Positions 8,836 through 19,318 of a DNA stretch of 64,000 bases are shown in pieces. A program made the translations under genes and the position numbers. Numbering within the stretch: the stretch's first letter is position 1; each line of letters opens with the position of its first letter. The notes below the pieces were generated by a model. That model had not been told where the DNA came from. It saw only the letters and a list, made by a program, of their open reading frames with translations, and searched no databases. This DNA comes from Chitinophagaceae bacterium (GTDB lineage: Bacteria > Bacteroidota > Bacteroidia > Chitinophagales > Chitinophagaceae): NCBI GenBank assembly GCA_016721385.1, contig JADKIE010000002.1, forward strand, positions 124,001 through 188,000. The letters run 5' to 3'.

Positions 8836-11800
8836 CTATTTTTTTAGTACGTTCACTTTTAATATAGCGTCATTCACTTCAATATCAATTCCTTCGGTTA
8901 AATTAGGTTTAAATACAAGCGAATCTGCTAGAATTTCGCCGCAAATATAGGCTTTATATTCATTTAACGATGTTTGCAGCATTTCATTTTGTAGTACTTC
9001 CACTATAATTCTGTCGGCTATCTCAAAGTTCTGGTCTTTGCGTATGTTTTGAATCTTGTTCACAAATTCACGGGCATTGCCTTCCTTCTTTAAATTATCA
9101 GTAATATTAATATCTAAAGCAACTGTTAATGAACCTTTTGAAGCAACCTCAAAGCCTGGAATTTCGTCTGTAACTATCTCCACATCTTCCTTCGTAATTG
9201 TAAGTTGTTCGCCTTTTGGAGTTGTAAGACAGATATCTTCGTTATCCAATTTACCGATTAATATATTATCAAATTTACTAATTTCATCTGCCGCCCATTT
9301 CATATTTGCGCCCAATTTTTTACCTAAGGTTTTAAAATTGGCTTTGGCCTTTTTACGAATAAAGTCGTTTTGGGCAGATAGTATTTCTATTTCTTTAATG
9401 TTCGTTTCTGCCTTAATAATTTCTTCGGCATCTTTTATACTTTTAACCATTGATTCATCCAACGCTGGTATCATTGCTTTTTGTAATGGCTGACGCACTT
9501 TTATATTCACTTTTTTACGTAATGATAATATCAGCGAAGAAGCATCTTGTGCCAACTGCATTCTGTTTTCTAAATCGGTATTTATTACAGTTTCGTTTGT
9601 TTTAGGGAAAAGTACATGATGCACCGATTCGGTTGTGTAACGATTACTTACTTCATTTAAGTTACCAAACAACCACTCGGCAAAAAACGGTGCTATTGGG
9701 GCAATTAATAATGATATAGTTTCTAAACATTCGTACAAGGTTTGATACGCACTTATTTTATCCTGCTCGTACTCGCCTTTCCAAAACCTGCGGCGACAAA
9801 GACGTACATACCAGTTACTTAAATGAGCATCCACAAAATCTTCAATGGCACGGCCTGCCTGTGTTGGCTCGTACTCATCCATATTTTGTTGTACGGCTTT
9901 TATTAATGTATTTAAACTGGATAAAATCCATTGGTCTATTTCGGGACGTTCGTTTACCGGAATATAATTTTCTTTGAAAGCAAAACCATCTACATTGGCA
10001 TACAAAGCAAAAAATTGATAGGTATTATACAATGTGCCAAAAAATTTACGCTGCACCTCTTGTATTCCACTAACATCAAATTTTAAACTATCCCAGGGGC
10101 TTGCATTGGTAATAAGATACCATCTGGTAGCATCGGCCCCATATTTATTGATGGTATCAAACGGATCAACAACATTGCCTAAGCGTTTGCTCATTTTATT
10201 ACCATTCTTATCTAAAACCAATCCGTTACTTACTACCGTTTTATATGCAACACTATCAAACAACAACACACCTAAAGCATGTAAGGTATAAAACCAACCT
10301 CTGGTTTGGTCAACGCCTTCGGCAATAAAATCGGCTGGGAATGCTTTGGCAAATTCATCTTTATTTTCAAAAGGGAAATGCCATTGTGCGTAAGGCATTG
10401 CACCACTATCAAACCATACGTCAATTAAGTCGGGTACACGTTTCATTGGTTTGCCTGTGGCAGAAACTAAAACGATATCATCAACATATGGTTTATGTAA
10501 ATCAAGGCCTATAGATTCTGCAAATTTGTAACCATAATCTTTTTGCTTCTTAAATTGTTCTATTACAAGTTTTACATGTTTCTTTTTTATAATTTCCTAA
10601 GTCCGGATTAAATTCGTATGCCTTGACCATTTCTTTGATTAATTCTTCAATGCTCCCAATACATTTCTCTTCTTCTCCATCTTCTGTTTTCCAAATAGGT
10701 AATGGTGTTCCCCAAAAACGGCTGCGGCTTAAATTCCAATCCACCATATTTTCTAACCAATTACCAAAGCGGCCTTCGCCGGTGGCTTTTGGCTTCCAGT
10801 TAATGGTTTTATTGAGTTCTACCATTCTGTCTTTTACAGCAGTGGTTTTTATAAACCATGCGTCTAACGGATAGTAAATAATGGGTTTATCGGTACGCCA
10901 GCAATGCGGATAATTGTGTTCGTATTTTTCTACTTTAAAGGCTCTGTTTTCTAATTTTAATTTTACGGCTATATCTACATTTACATCTACATAATCTTTT
11001 TCGTCTTTATAATTTTTTACATAGCGGCCGCTAAATTCGCCCATACCATCTACAAATTTTCCTTCTTTATCAACCAGCGTTAAAATGCCTAAATTATTTT
11101 TTTTACCTACACGGTAATCATCTGCACCAAAAGCAGGGGCGGTGTGTACAATACCGGTACCATCTTCGGTGGTAACAAAATCGCCAAGTATTACACGAAA
11201 TGGTTTTGCATCGGATGATATCTCCTGAATTTTTTCAAGAGTGTTTGCTTCGGATGGAAGGAGTTGTTCGTATTCTAAGCCTTCCAATTCACTGCCTTTA
11301 AAATTTGCTAAAATTTTATACGGTATATTTTTTCCATCTTTTTGGTAAGATGAAAAATCAATGTTTTCATTTTCGGCTTTAAAATATTTGCCTACCAGTG
11401 CTATTGCAAGAATGACATTAATTGGCAGATGTGTGTATGGATTAAATGTTTGTACCAACGCATAATCAATATTTGCACCAACTGTTAAACCAAGGTTTGA
11501 TGGAAGTGTCCATGGCGTAGTTGTCCAGGCCATGAGGAAAACCTCTCCCTCCGCCCTCTCCAAAGGAGAGGGAACTTTAGAGTCTGCAATGGCAGAAAAT
11601 ATTTTTGTACTAGTTGAGTGTTCAAACTCCCTTTTGTTTGAAGAAGGTTGGGGTGAGGCCAATTTAAACATCACCGTAGCACTCGTATCCTTTACATCTT
11701 TATACGTGCCGGGCTGGTTTAATTCGTGGCTGCTTAAACCTGTACCCGCCGCAGGTGAGTAAGGCTGTATGCTTACGCTCTCATATAAATATCCTTTTTG

Positions 11801-12307
11801 TACAGTTCACTTAAGCACCACCAAAGTGTTTCTATATAATTGTTTTCAAAAGTGATGTAGGGATTTTTTAAATCTACCCAATAGCCCATTTTTTGGGTAA
11901 TATCATCCCACTTATCTTTAAAGCGCATTACAACCTCACGGCATTTTTTATTATACTCTTCTACGCTTATTTTTTTGCCTATATCTTCCTTTGTAATGCC
12001 TAATTCTTTTTCTACACCAAGCTCAACAGGCAAGCCATGTGTATCCCAGCCGCCTTTACGCTGAACCTGAAAGCCTTGCATGGTTTTATAACGGCAAACT
12101 AAATCTTTTAAGGTACGGCTAATTACATGATGAATACCGGGCATACCATTGGCGCTTGGCGGTCCTTCGTAAAACACAAAAGGTATTTTGCCGTCCCGTA
12201 AGCTTTACACTTTTTGTAAATGCTTCGTTTGCTTTCCATTTGGCCAGTATCTCCTCTCCTATGGTTGGAAGGTTTAATTGCTGATATTCTTTATATTTTC
12301 CCGACAT
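8836..12307 (-). CDS. ileS: Isoleucyl-tRNA synthetase, three frameshifts and an in-frame repeat insertion
   Basis: Class I synthetase of about 1150 residues. Visible motifs are the HIGH-region GPPSANGMPGIHHV, the GWDTHGLPVE segment, the editing-domain TTPWTLPSN motif, the VPDLIDVWFDSG segment and the KMSKS-type NKMSKRLGN. The chosen start is MSGKYKEY. Frame breaks lie near 12203 (extra A; repaired reading SVSLRDGKIPFVFYEG), 11800 (missing A; YKKGYLYESVSIQ) and 10587 (A-run; KHVKLVIEQFKK). As an essential single-copy gene it must be intact in the living cell, which points to sequencing error. A 40-residue insertion derived from a palindromic repeat sits just before TTPWTLPSN (separate entry). 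Confidence 0.95.
11540..11659. repeat. Palindromic interspersed repeat inserted in frame in ileS
   Basis: About 120 bp inside ileS encode a segment beginning ASPQPSSNKREF and ending VPSPLERAEGEV, which has no counterpart in IleRS as I know it. The flanks (SATVMFKL and FLMAWTTTPWTLPSN) join naturally without it. The DNA has a perfect 8-bp hairpin CCCTCTCC-AAA-GGAGAGGG at 11554-11572 and ends in GAAGGTTGGGGTGAGGCC. Both resemble the short GC-richer palindromic repeats scattered through many Bacteroidota genomes, whose translation gives SPQPSP-type peptides. Length is a multiple of three and no stop is introduced. Confidence 0.75.
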
Positions 12308-12713
12308 AATATTTTTTGCTAAATCTCTTAAATAAGTGTGCAAAGGTAGTAAAACAGAGGCTTTTGTACTACAGTAGTTTTACTGCAATAGCTTCTGAAT
12401 AATTCTGTTAAAGCATGCGTAAAAATTCGGAACGGTTTTTGGACTTTTACAAAATCTAATGATATTATACTTTTTTGAGATGAGTTATCCACAATTATAA
12501 CCTTTTGGCATAGTATTGGCATTATGATTCATGTCGATAAAATTGAGATTTGCCATAAAATAATTGTTACGTTTTAGCTTTAAAATCCAATTTTATAAAT
12601 GAAAAATCAAAAACCAATTCCCAACAGATTAACTTTTTTACAGATAAAACTGTAACACAAGCACAAAAGGCATTCTTTAAAAAGAATGCCTTTTCTTACA
12701 TGATTATATTAAA
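12308..12713. other. Intergenic region upstream of ileS: one DnaA-box match and a terminator
   Basis: A 406-bp gap with no convincing gene. It contains a perfect DnaA-box consensus TTATCCACA at 12485-12493, about 180 bp upstream of ileS, and the strong hairpin listed separately at 12665-12694. The rest is AT-rich and should hold the ileS promoter, but no clear TAnnTTTG match stands out. Confidence 0.5.
12665..12694. terminator. Bidirectional intrinsic terminator after hmuY
   Basis: Perfect 14-bp inverted repeat (AAAAGGCATTCTTT and its complement, 2-bp centre) with A/T runs on both sides. It starts about 20 bp beyond the hmuY stop codon and would end the heme-uptake operon. Confidence 0.85.
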
Positions 12714-13289
12714 TTAAAATATTTTTGAACCGTTGGATTGATAGGTGTACCGGAAACGATAAATTAAACGCTGTGGTACAGGCCCTGTAAATGTTTCATA
12801 ATCTACTGCAAGCAATTCCATTTTTACATAAAAATTATCGGCCGTTTTAAAAATAAATGTTTGCCCTGCCTTTGGCGAAAAAGTACGTGTGGTAGGGTTA
12901 TAGTTATACCAGCTGCCGTCTTTAATGGCTTTTTGAGCAGAAGAGGTATCGTAGGCATAACCGGCATCGGGTGCTGTAGTTACACTGCTGTAAATAGTAT
13001 TTTGCAAAATAGCAGCTGCATTACCCGGCCCGTAGGCATGGCTGTTTAAAATGAAGGTGGTAAAGCGTAATCCAAAATCCCATTTGGTAGTAGCACTATC
13101 TGTATTAGCTACAATTGCATCGTTTTTAAAACTAAAAAATGTATATGGCGTTGTTGCACTAAAATTTACTTTTATAGAATCTGTTTTTTCAATAATGGTA
13201 ACCTGCGGCACTTCGTCTTTTTTGCAAGAGCTTAAGCTTAAAAACATTGCGTAACATATTACCACACTTGCTAAAATTGTTTTTTTCAT
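12714..13289 (-). CDS. hmuY: HmuY-family heme-binding lipoprotein
   Basis: A 191-residue exported protein with a lipoprotein signal peptide (hydrophobic core to about residue 20, lipobox LSSC). The body matches HmuY: an early VNFSATTPYTFFSFK strand, the TKWDFGLRFTTFILNS motif near residue 68 and the closing VPQRLIYRFRYTYQ strand. HmuY captures heme at the cell surface and passes it to the TonB-dependent receptor HmuR. It starts 4 bp after the repaired stop of the receptor gene, so the two form one operon with the receptor first. The heme role is inferred from family and linkage. Confidence 0.85.
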   Translation of the reverse strand: MKKTILASVVICYAMFLSLSSCKKDEVPQVTIIEKTDSIKVNFSATTPYTFFSFKNDAIVANTDSATTKWDFGLRFTTFILNSHAYGPGNAAAILQNTIYSSVTTAPDAGYAYDTSSAQKAIKDGSWYNYNPTTRTFSPKAGQTFIFKTADNFYVKMELLAVDYETFTGPVPQRLIYRFRYTYQSNGSKIF

Positions 13290-13293
13290 TTGT

Positions 13294-15466
13294 TTATTTT
13301 TTATTTTTTTTAATAAGTTGTTTAATAATTACAGTACAATTAATAAAATATGTTCTGCCAAATAAATTGGGCAGTTTGTTTTTATCTGTATAATTTAAAA
13401 TGTTATCGCTGCCGGTTTGTAGCGCTATCCCATTTTTAAATATTTTTGGTAACAGAGGCATTTAATAAAACATACCCGTTTGCATATTCCCTGTTATCAT
13501 CTAAAATGGCATTGCCATTTATATCGGTATAACCAAAACGTCCACGGTACACTGCACGTAAGCTTGAAGAAAAACTGTTTTTTTTGTTGCTGTACGCCAA
13601 TTGCATATTTGCAGAATGCTTGCTGCGATTGAATAAACCACCATACTCCTTGTTACTTACATAATTGCTTACAAATGTTACAGGATCTCTTTTTACCAAT
13701 TCTTGCTTTTGTATTTTTTGTAAAACATCTTTATCCTTTGCTTCTAAATATTGATATCCGCTGCTTATTACAATTTGTTTGTTGGGTTGATAATTTACAT
13801 TTACGTCAAACCCACGGGTAAAAATTTTATTGAAGTTGGCATAACTATAAATTGCCTGATTATTAATTTTTGTGAATGGAAGATTGTACCTGTCTATTAA
13901 ATTATTGATGTGATTAACAAAAAGGTTTGTGGCTATTTGTACTTTTTTATATGGCGAAAACTTAGCGCCAACATTAATACCAATTGATTTTTCGGGCAGT
14001 AACGTATGGTTTATTAAATAAGGAGTAATATCAATTGAATTATCTATTTGCCCTTGTTGTTTTAGCTGTTGTAAACCGTTAGAACGTTCGTTTGCACCCA
14101 ATAATGTATAACCTATTAACGAATTTGAAAAGCTCAAAAACTGCTGCCGAAAATCGGGTGCTTTAAACCCTGTGCCTATTGATGCATTAACAGTAAGATT
14201 ATTATAAAACTTGTATGCCATTGCCAACTTAGGGCTAAACTGTAAATTGTATAAAGTGTGTTTATCTATCCTGGTACCGGCAGTTACATTTAAGCGATTA
14301 TTAAAGAGCCACTCCTTTTGTGCAAAAAAATAAAAGGCATTAAAATTATGTTGAGATGCATACCTGTTGGCATTTATCGTTTCGTAATTATATCCGGCAC
14401 CGGCAATAAATTTTTGATTGGCATTTTCACCAATCTCTAACTGTACTTCGGGTTTTAATAAAAATTGATGTAAAAAAGATTTGTCAAAAAGTTGATGATT
14501 GCTTTGTAAAAAAACGCCGGCATTATTTTTATATCCGGTTACATAAAACCTGCTAATCAATTTTATTTTTTTTGAAACAGCAGTTTGCAACTGATTGTTA
14601 ACACTCCAATCTGTTTCGTTACTGCTACCATCTACAGCCGCGGGCTGTGCACCTACATAAACTAAATAATTATTAAATTGTTTTTGCGAAAATATTCGTA
14701 ACGATGTTTGCAGTTGCGAATGGTTGCTTATATCTAAAAAAGCTTTAGCTGCAAAAGAGTAATTAACATATGGATCGGCGGTTTTGCCATAAATTGTTTT
14801 ATCTAAATCGTATCCGCTGCTGCTGTATCTATTGGCAAATAATTGAAAAGCCGATTTTTTATTTTTAATGAAAGTATTTGCTGTAACACCCCAAGTGTTA
14901 TTGATAGATTGATGTAATTGTACATCTGCCAATGTATGCTTAGGTTTTTCGGTAATAATATTAATAACACCAGCTAATGCATCACTCCCATATAAACTAG
15001 TTGCCGGGCCTTTTACAATTTCAATTTGTTTAATATTACCTACTGCAATTCTTCCAAGGTTTAAAATGCCTGCATTTCGGCCGGTTAGCGGCTCTCCGTC
15101 CATTAGTATTAACGTGTAAGCAGGATCTAAGCCTTGTAGCTGAATACCGCTTCCCAAAGGATTGGGATAACCTTGTAAGGCTTGCCCCAACGGATTATCG
15201 GCCAAAACTAAACCGGTTTGTTGCTGCAAAATATCAATCAATTTTTGAGAGCCGGTTTGTTGTATAAATTTTTTGCCTATTACCTGTACCGGAACAGGTA
15301 TAGAGCCAATTGATTTTTGTGTACGAGTAGCTGTAACAACCACTTCGTCGATTGTACTTAGCTTATTAAACCCGGTATCTTTTACTTGAGCAAAACAAAA
15401 ATTTGTAAAAAATGTTGTTACAAAAAGTATTATTAAAGTTTGATAATTATTTTTTATTGCTTTCAT
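13294..15466 (-). CDS. TonB-dependent outer membrane receptor (HmuR-like), one frameshift
   Basis: Receptor of about 724 residues with a signal peptide ending near CFAQ, a TonB box DEVVVTATRT at about residue 40, a plug domain (KGPATSLYGSDALAGVINI near residue 160) and a beta-barrel. The frame stops near 13440, but removing one A gives TKIFKNGIALQTGSDNILNY followed by PNLFGRTYF, a normal receptor C-terminus. The repaired gene ends 4 bp before hmuY. With HmuY and an AraC regulator next to it, heme or heme-protein uptake is the likely job. Vitamin or siderophore uptake remains possible. Confidence 0.88.
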
Positions 15467-15595
15467 TTCAAAAGCAAAAATGAGTTAGCATACATGGAGA
15501 ATTATCACAGATTTGTCATTATACTTTAACGAACAGTAAAATGCAATTGTTTTACAAAGTGATGACACACTACATGATAACAAGCATAACCGCTG

Positions 15596-15609
15596 CTGAT
15601 AAATATCAG
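15596..15609. promoter_or_regulatory. Inverted repeat upstream of the TonB receptor
   Basis: CTGATA-AA-TATCAG lies between the AraC gene and the receptor gene, about 130 bp before the receptor start. It could be an operator for the neighbouring AraC-type regulator, but its symmetry is all that supports this. Confidence 0.3.
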
Positions 15610-15622
15610 TTTGTAATTAAAA

Positions 15623-16559
15623 CTAATTATGAAAAAGTAATTCGCAAGGCTTAATGCCTGTATGTTTTTTAAATGCAGTACTAAAATGAGAGATAGAACT
15701 ATAACCTAAAAGCGAAGAAACATCTGTAACACTTAAAGCTTTATCGTACAACAAATATTTAGCATGCTCCATGCGTTGCGTTTGATAAAAATCGAAAATA
15801 GTAGTGCCAAATAATTCTTTAAATCCCTTTTTAAGGTAACATTCATTAATAGCTACTTTACGGCTTAAAGCCTTTATGGTTAAGGGTTCGCCAATATGCA
15901 ACAATAAAATTTCTCTGGCTTTGGCAATTTTTTCCCTATCGGCTTCGTTGGCCAAAAACTTGCAGGCAAATGTATTTTGATGCTCACCCAACATACAATC
16001 CATGCTGTATAAAAGCAAAATTTGTGTTTGAGCATTTATAAATATATTTTCTAACGTATCTGTATAGTTGTGATTTAGCAATGCTTCTATTGCAAACCTT
16101 GTTTTACCACACAAAGGCAATTGTTTACTAAATGATGTGGTATGTGTAAACGCCAACACTTTTTCGGAAAGAGTGGTTTCTTTTTTGCTTTTTTAAACTG
16201 CGTAAGATAAGATGGTGAAAAGCTAAAACTCAACACATCTACACTATCAATTTTTTCAACACATGTTTTAGATGCACTGAATTTACAATTATCGCATTCA
16301 ATTTGTTTTTGCTTGCAATACACATTACCACTTACGCAAAATTTAAGCTCTAAATAATTGGCTGCCGGATTATTTTTTTCGAAATGATATACCAAAATAC
16401 CAATGTCATCAATATTCCAACCGGGTTGTTTTTGATACCGCTTTATTGAGTAATTAACCGAGCCGGGCACAATTTTATTTACATCCAACAAAGATGTAAG
16501 TCCTCTTGCATAAAAGGAGTTTTGTGGGCAATGGTTAATATGTCTTGCAGTGTATTCAT
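15623..16559 (-). CDS. AraC-family transcriptional regulator of the heme module, two frameshifts
   Basis: Regulator of about 312 residues. The C-terminal DNA-binding domain has two helix-turn-helix units (EPLTIKALSRKVAINECYLK and LSVTDVSSLLGYSSISHFS) and ends TGIKPCELLF. The likely start is the ATG of MNTLQDILTIAHK at 16559. Frame breaks lie near 16513 (missing A, repaired FMQRGLTSLLDVNKI) and near 16187 (missing A in a six-A run, repaired KKAKKETTLSEKV). It sits 156 bp upstream of the TonB receptor on the same strand. AraC regulators of this shape commonly accompany iron/heme receptors in Bacteroidota, so it probably senses iron or heme status. Confidence 0.85.
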
Positions 16560-16736
16560 TGAAAAATTTCGATGTAAAGGTACTAAATAATTACAATATA
16601 AATTCTCCGCCAAGTATCATACTAGTCTTAGATGAGCTAACCAGTTAGTATAAAATACAATACAAATTATAGTAAAGGATATAAAATCTATTTAGTTTTT
16701 ATTTTAAGCCATTTACAGGTCACTTTTAAACCATAT

Positions 16737-16775
16737 TTAACCCACTTCTTATGAAGTAGCTCAACACTGGGTTAA
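16737..16775. repeat. Nested stem-loop upstream of gyrB
   Basis: Outer arms TTAACCCA (16737-16744) and TGGGTTAA (16768-16775) pair perfectly. A second inverted repeat, ACTTC-TTAT-GAAGT, lies inside the loop. The right arm overlaps the second unit of the 11-bp array, so the two structures may belong to one regulatory element. Confidence 0.5.
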
Positions 16776-16822
16776 CAGTGGCTCAATAGTGGCTTAACAG
16801 TGGCTCAACAGTGGCTCAACCC
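16757..16822. repeat. Six-unit 11-bp tandem repeat upstream of gyrB
   Basis: Six consecutive 11-bp units with consensus TGGCTCAACAG. They read TAGCTCAACAC, TGGGTTAACAG, TGGCTCAATAG, TGGCTTAACAG, TGGCTCAACAG and TGGCTCAACCC. The array ends about 140 bp before the TAnnTTTG promoter of gyrB. A period of 11 bp is close to one helical turn, so a bound protein would sit on one DNA face. The array lies in the 456-bp gap between the AraC regulator and gyrB; apart from this array, the stem-loop and the promoter I see nothing else there. Confidence 0.85.
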
Positions 16823-16961
16823 CTTCTTTTAAACCAATGTGCCTTATACCAAAAAAAGTCTACTTCATCATCAAATATTCCTTTATTACATATGTGGAAA
16901 TCTTGCTAAAAAATACTGCAAAATCGTTTCAATTAAATGCCTTTAAACCCTTGATTTTACT

Positions 16962-16969
16962 TATATTTG
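16962..16969 (+). promoter_or_regulatory. Bacteroidota-type -7 element for gyrB
   Basis: TATATTTG matches the TAnnTTTG -7 consensus of the primary sigma factor in this phylum, 46 bp before the gyrB ATG. No clean -33 TTTG is visible at the usual distance. Confidence 0.55.
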
Positions 16970-17015
16970 CCCGATTATAGTATAGATAACGAATTAAAAA
17001 GATTTTAGGCAAATT

Positions 17016-19049
17016 ATGAGTACAGAAACAGCGGCTAACAAAGCCAATTACGGAGCCGATAGTATACAGGGGTTAGAGGGTTTAGAGTCGGTACGTAAAA
17101 GACCAGCCATGTGTATTGGCGATATTGGCATAAAAGGCTTACATCATTTGGTTTATGAGGTGGTAGATAACTCAATAGATGAAGCTTTAGCAGGACATTG
17201 TAAAAACATTTCGGTTTTTATTAACGAAGATAATTCGATAACCGTTGAAGATGATGGCCGGGGTATTCCCACAGGTATGCACACCAAAGAAAACCGCAGC
17301 GCTTTAGAAGTAGTAATGACGGTACTTCATGCAGGCGGTAAGTTTGATAAAGACTCATACAAAGTATCGGGTGGTTTGCATGGTGTGGGTGTAAGTTGCG
17401 TAAATGCGTTAAGCAGTAAATTACATGTTACAGTAAACCGTGATGGTAAAACTTTTGAGCAAGAGTATGCCATTGGTGTGCCGCAATATCCTGTTAGGGA
17501 AATTGGCTCATCTGATAAGCATGGCACAAGAGTTCAATTTTGGCCCGACCTTTCCATTTTTACATCGGGTGTTTACAACCGGGAAATTTTAGAAGGCCGC
17601 CTTAGAGAGCTTTCTTACCTAAATAAAAAAATTACCATACACATTACCGATTTAAGAGAAAAGAATGAAGATGGTACGCATTACACCAAAACATTTTACA
17701 GCGAAGGCGGTATTGCCGAGTTTGTTGAAATGCTGGATAAAACGGCCAACCGTCAACCTTTATTACCCATAGTTATTAACTGCGAAGGGTACGACGCCAA
17801 CACAAATGTAACCGTGGATGTTGCCATGATATACAATACCGGTTATCAGGAGCATTTATTTAGCTATGTAAATAATATTAACACCATTGAAGGTGGTACA
17901 CATGTGGCTGGTTTTAGACGTAGCATTACCAGAGTATTTAAAAGCTATGGCGAAAAAGAAGGTATGTTTGAAAAAGCCAAAGTAGAAATTGAAGGCGATG
18001 ATTTTAGAGAAGGTTTATCTGCCATTATATCTGTAAAAGTACCCGAGCCGCAGTTTGAAGGGCAAACAAAAACCAAATTAGGTAATAGTGAAGTAATGGG
18101 TGTGGTAGATAGTACACTTAGCCGTGTATTACAGGCTTATTTAGAAGAAAACCCTAAAGAGGCTAAAACTATTATTCAAAAAGTAATATTAGCAGCACAA
18201 GCCCGTGCTGCTGCCCGTAAAGCCCGGGAAATGGTACAACGTAAAAGTGTACTTACCGGCGGTGGTTTGCCCGGTAAATTAGCCGACTGCAGCGATAAAG
18301 ATCCACACCGTTGTGAGTTATATTTAGTTGAGGGTGATTCGGCCGGTGGTACTGCCAAGCAAGGCAGAGATAGAAGCTATCAGGCTATTTTGCCCCTACG
18401 TGGTAAAATTTTGAACGTAGAAAAGGCTATGGAGCATAAAATATACGATAATGAAGAGATACGTAATATGTTTACTGCTTTAGGCGTAAAAATTGGCACA
18501 CCCGAAGATCCAAAAGCATTAGACACATCTAAACTGCGTTATCATAAATTAATAATTATGACCGATGCCGATGTGGACGGAAGCCATATTGCTACACTAA
18601 TACTTACGTTTATTTTCAGATACATGAAAGAGTTGGTAGAGCAAGGTTATGTATATATTGCCCAGCCGCCTTTGTATTTAGTTAAAAAAGGAAAAGATCA
18701 GGAATATGCCTGGAACGATGAAGAGCGTAAAGCCCTTATAAAATTATTTGGCCAAGGTAAAGACGAAAGTGTAAACACACAACGCTATAAAGGTTTGGGA
18801 GAAATGAATGCCGAGCAGCTATGGGAAACCACCATGAACCCTGCCACACGTACATTAAAACAAGTAACCATACAAAGCGCTGCCGAAGCTGATAGAGTAT
18901 TTAGTATGCTTATGGGAGATGAAGTGCCTCCACGTAGAGAGTTTATTGAAACTCATGCTAAATATGCTAAGATAGATGTAATTCCAATGGGTCATGACCC
19001 ATTGGATATATTTGAAATTAAAAATACAAACCGAATTTACAAATTGTAA
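17016..19049 (+). CDS. gyrB: DNA gyrase subunit B
   Basis: A 677-residue type IIA topoisomerase ATPase subunit. The GHKL ATPase motifs are present (EVVDNSIDEALAGHC, EDDGRGIP, GGLHGVGVSCVNALS), as are the QTKTKLGN segment and the TOPRIM motifs (LVEGDSAGGTAKQGRDR, IMTDADVDGSHIATL). The usual family C-terminus is reached at AKYAKIDV (about residue 655). A further 22 residues run through a 24-bp palindrome, and the stop codon lies inside an intrinsic terminator. That tail is unlike the family and may come from a lost base at the true stop. The body of the gene is intact. Confidence 0.96.
   Translation: MSTETAANKANYGADSIQGLEGLESVRKRPAMCIGDIGIKGLHHLVYEVVDNSIDEALAGHCKNISVFINEDNSITVEDDGRGIPTGMHTKENRSALEVVMTVLHAGGKFDKDSYKVSGGLHGVGVSCVNALSSKLHVTVNRDGKTFEQEYAIGVPQYPVREIGSSDKHGTRVQFWPDLSIFTSGVYNREILEGRLRELSYLNKKITIHITDLREKNEDGTHYTKTFYSEGGIAEFVEMLDKTANRQPLLPIVINCEGYDANTNVTVDVAMIYNTGYQEHLFSYVNNINTIEGGTHVAGFRRSITRVFKSYGEKEGMFEKAKVEIEGDDFREGLSAIISVKVPEPQFEGQTKTKLGNSEVMGVVDSTLSRVLQAYLEENPKEAKTIIQKVILAAQARAAARKAREMVQRKSVLTGGGLPGKLADCSDKDPHRCELYLVEGDSAGGTAKQGRDRSYQAILPLRGKILNVEKAMEHKIYDNEEIRNMFTALGVKIGTPEDPKALDTSKLRYHKLIIMTDADVDGSHIATLILTFIFRYMKELVEQGYVYIAQPPLYLVKKGKDQEYAWNDEERKALIKLFGQGKDESVNTQRYKGLGEMNAEQLWETTMNPATRTLKQVTIQSAAEADRVFSMLMGDEVPPRREFIETHAKYAKIDVIPMGHDPLDIFEIKNTNRIYKL
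18983..19006. repeat. Perfect 24-bp palindrome at the gyrB 3' end
   Basis: TCCAATGGGTCA is followed directly by its exact reverse complement. It lies immediately after the expected end of GyrB (KIDV) and 21 bp before the terminator. It has no spacer, so it is more like a protein-binding site than a hairpin. Confidence 0.6.
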
Positions 19050-19060
19050 ATTCGGTTTTT
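19028..19060 (+). terminator. Intrinsic terminator of gyrB
   Basis: Perfect 13-bp stem (AAACCGAATTTAC and its complement) with loop AAATT, followed by T residues. The annotated gyrB stop codon is inside the right arm, which suggests that the natural gyrB stop lies earlier. Confidence 0.85.
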
Positions 19061-19318
19061 CTACCAACATTTGTACATTTTTAGCTTTTGTTGTGTCACT
19101 CACTTGTACAATATTTCTTAATTGGCCTTTTATTGGTGTTGTATTTTTTAACGATTCGCCTGTGACGAAACTCATTTCCTTAAAACTAACCATACCCGTT
19201 TTCCCACAATATTTTGCTAAAACCAATATTTTTAGTAGCTTGTTGCCTAATTACTACGTACAAAATAGCTAATTAGCGTTTCGTACACCCATTATTACTA
19301 ACCATAAATTCTAAAAAA

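Noticed and set aside
8382..8867. A 161-residue Phe/Ala/Gly-rich plus-strand frame
   Set aside because: It is the reverse complement of the Lys/Ala/Pro-rich tail of the DksA-like protein; the composition is a mirror artefact.
12485..12493. Perfect DnaA box considered as part of a replication origin
   Set aside because: It is a single box with no cluster, no AT-rich unwinding element of note and no dnaA or other origin-linked gene nearby.
16757..16822. The 11-bp array considered as a CRISPR-like array
   Set aside because: There are no spacers; units are contiguous and far too short.
18855..19272. Overlapping frames on both strands after gyrB (123 and 92 residues)
   Set aside because: They read through the palindrome and terminator and show no domain or signal features.
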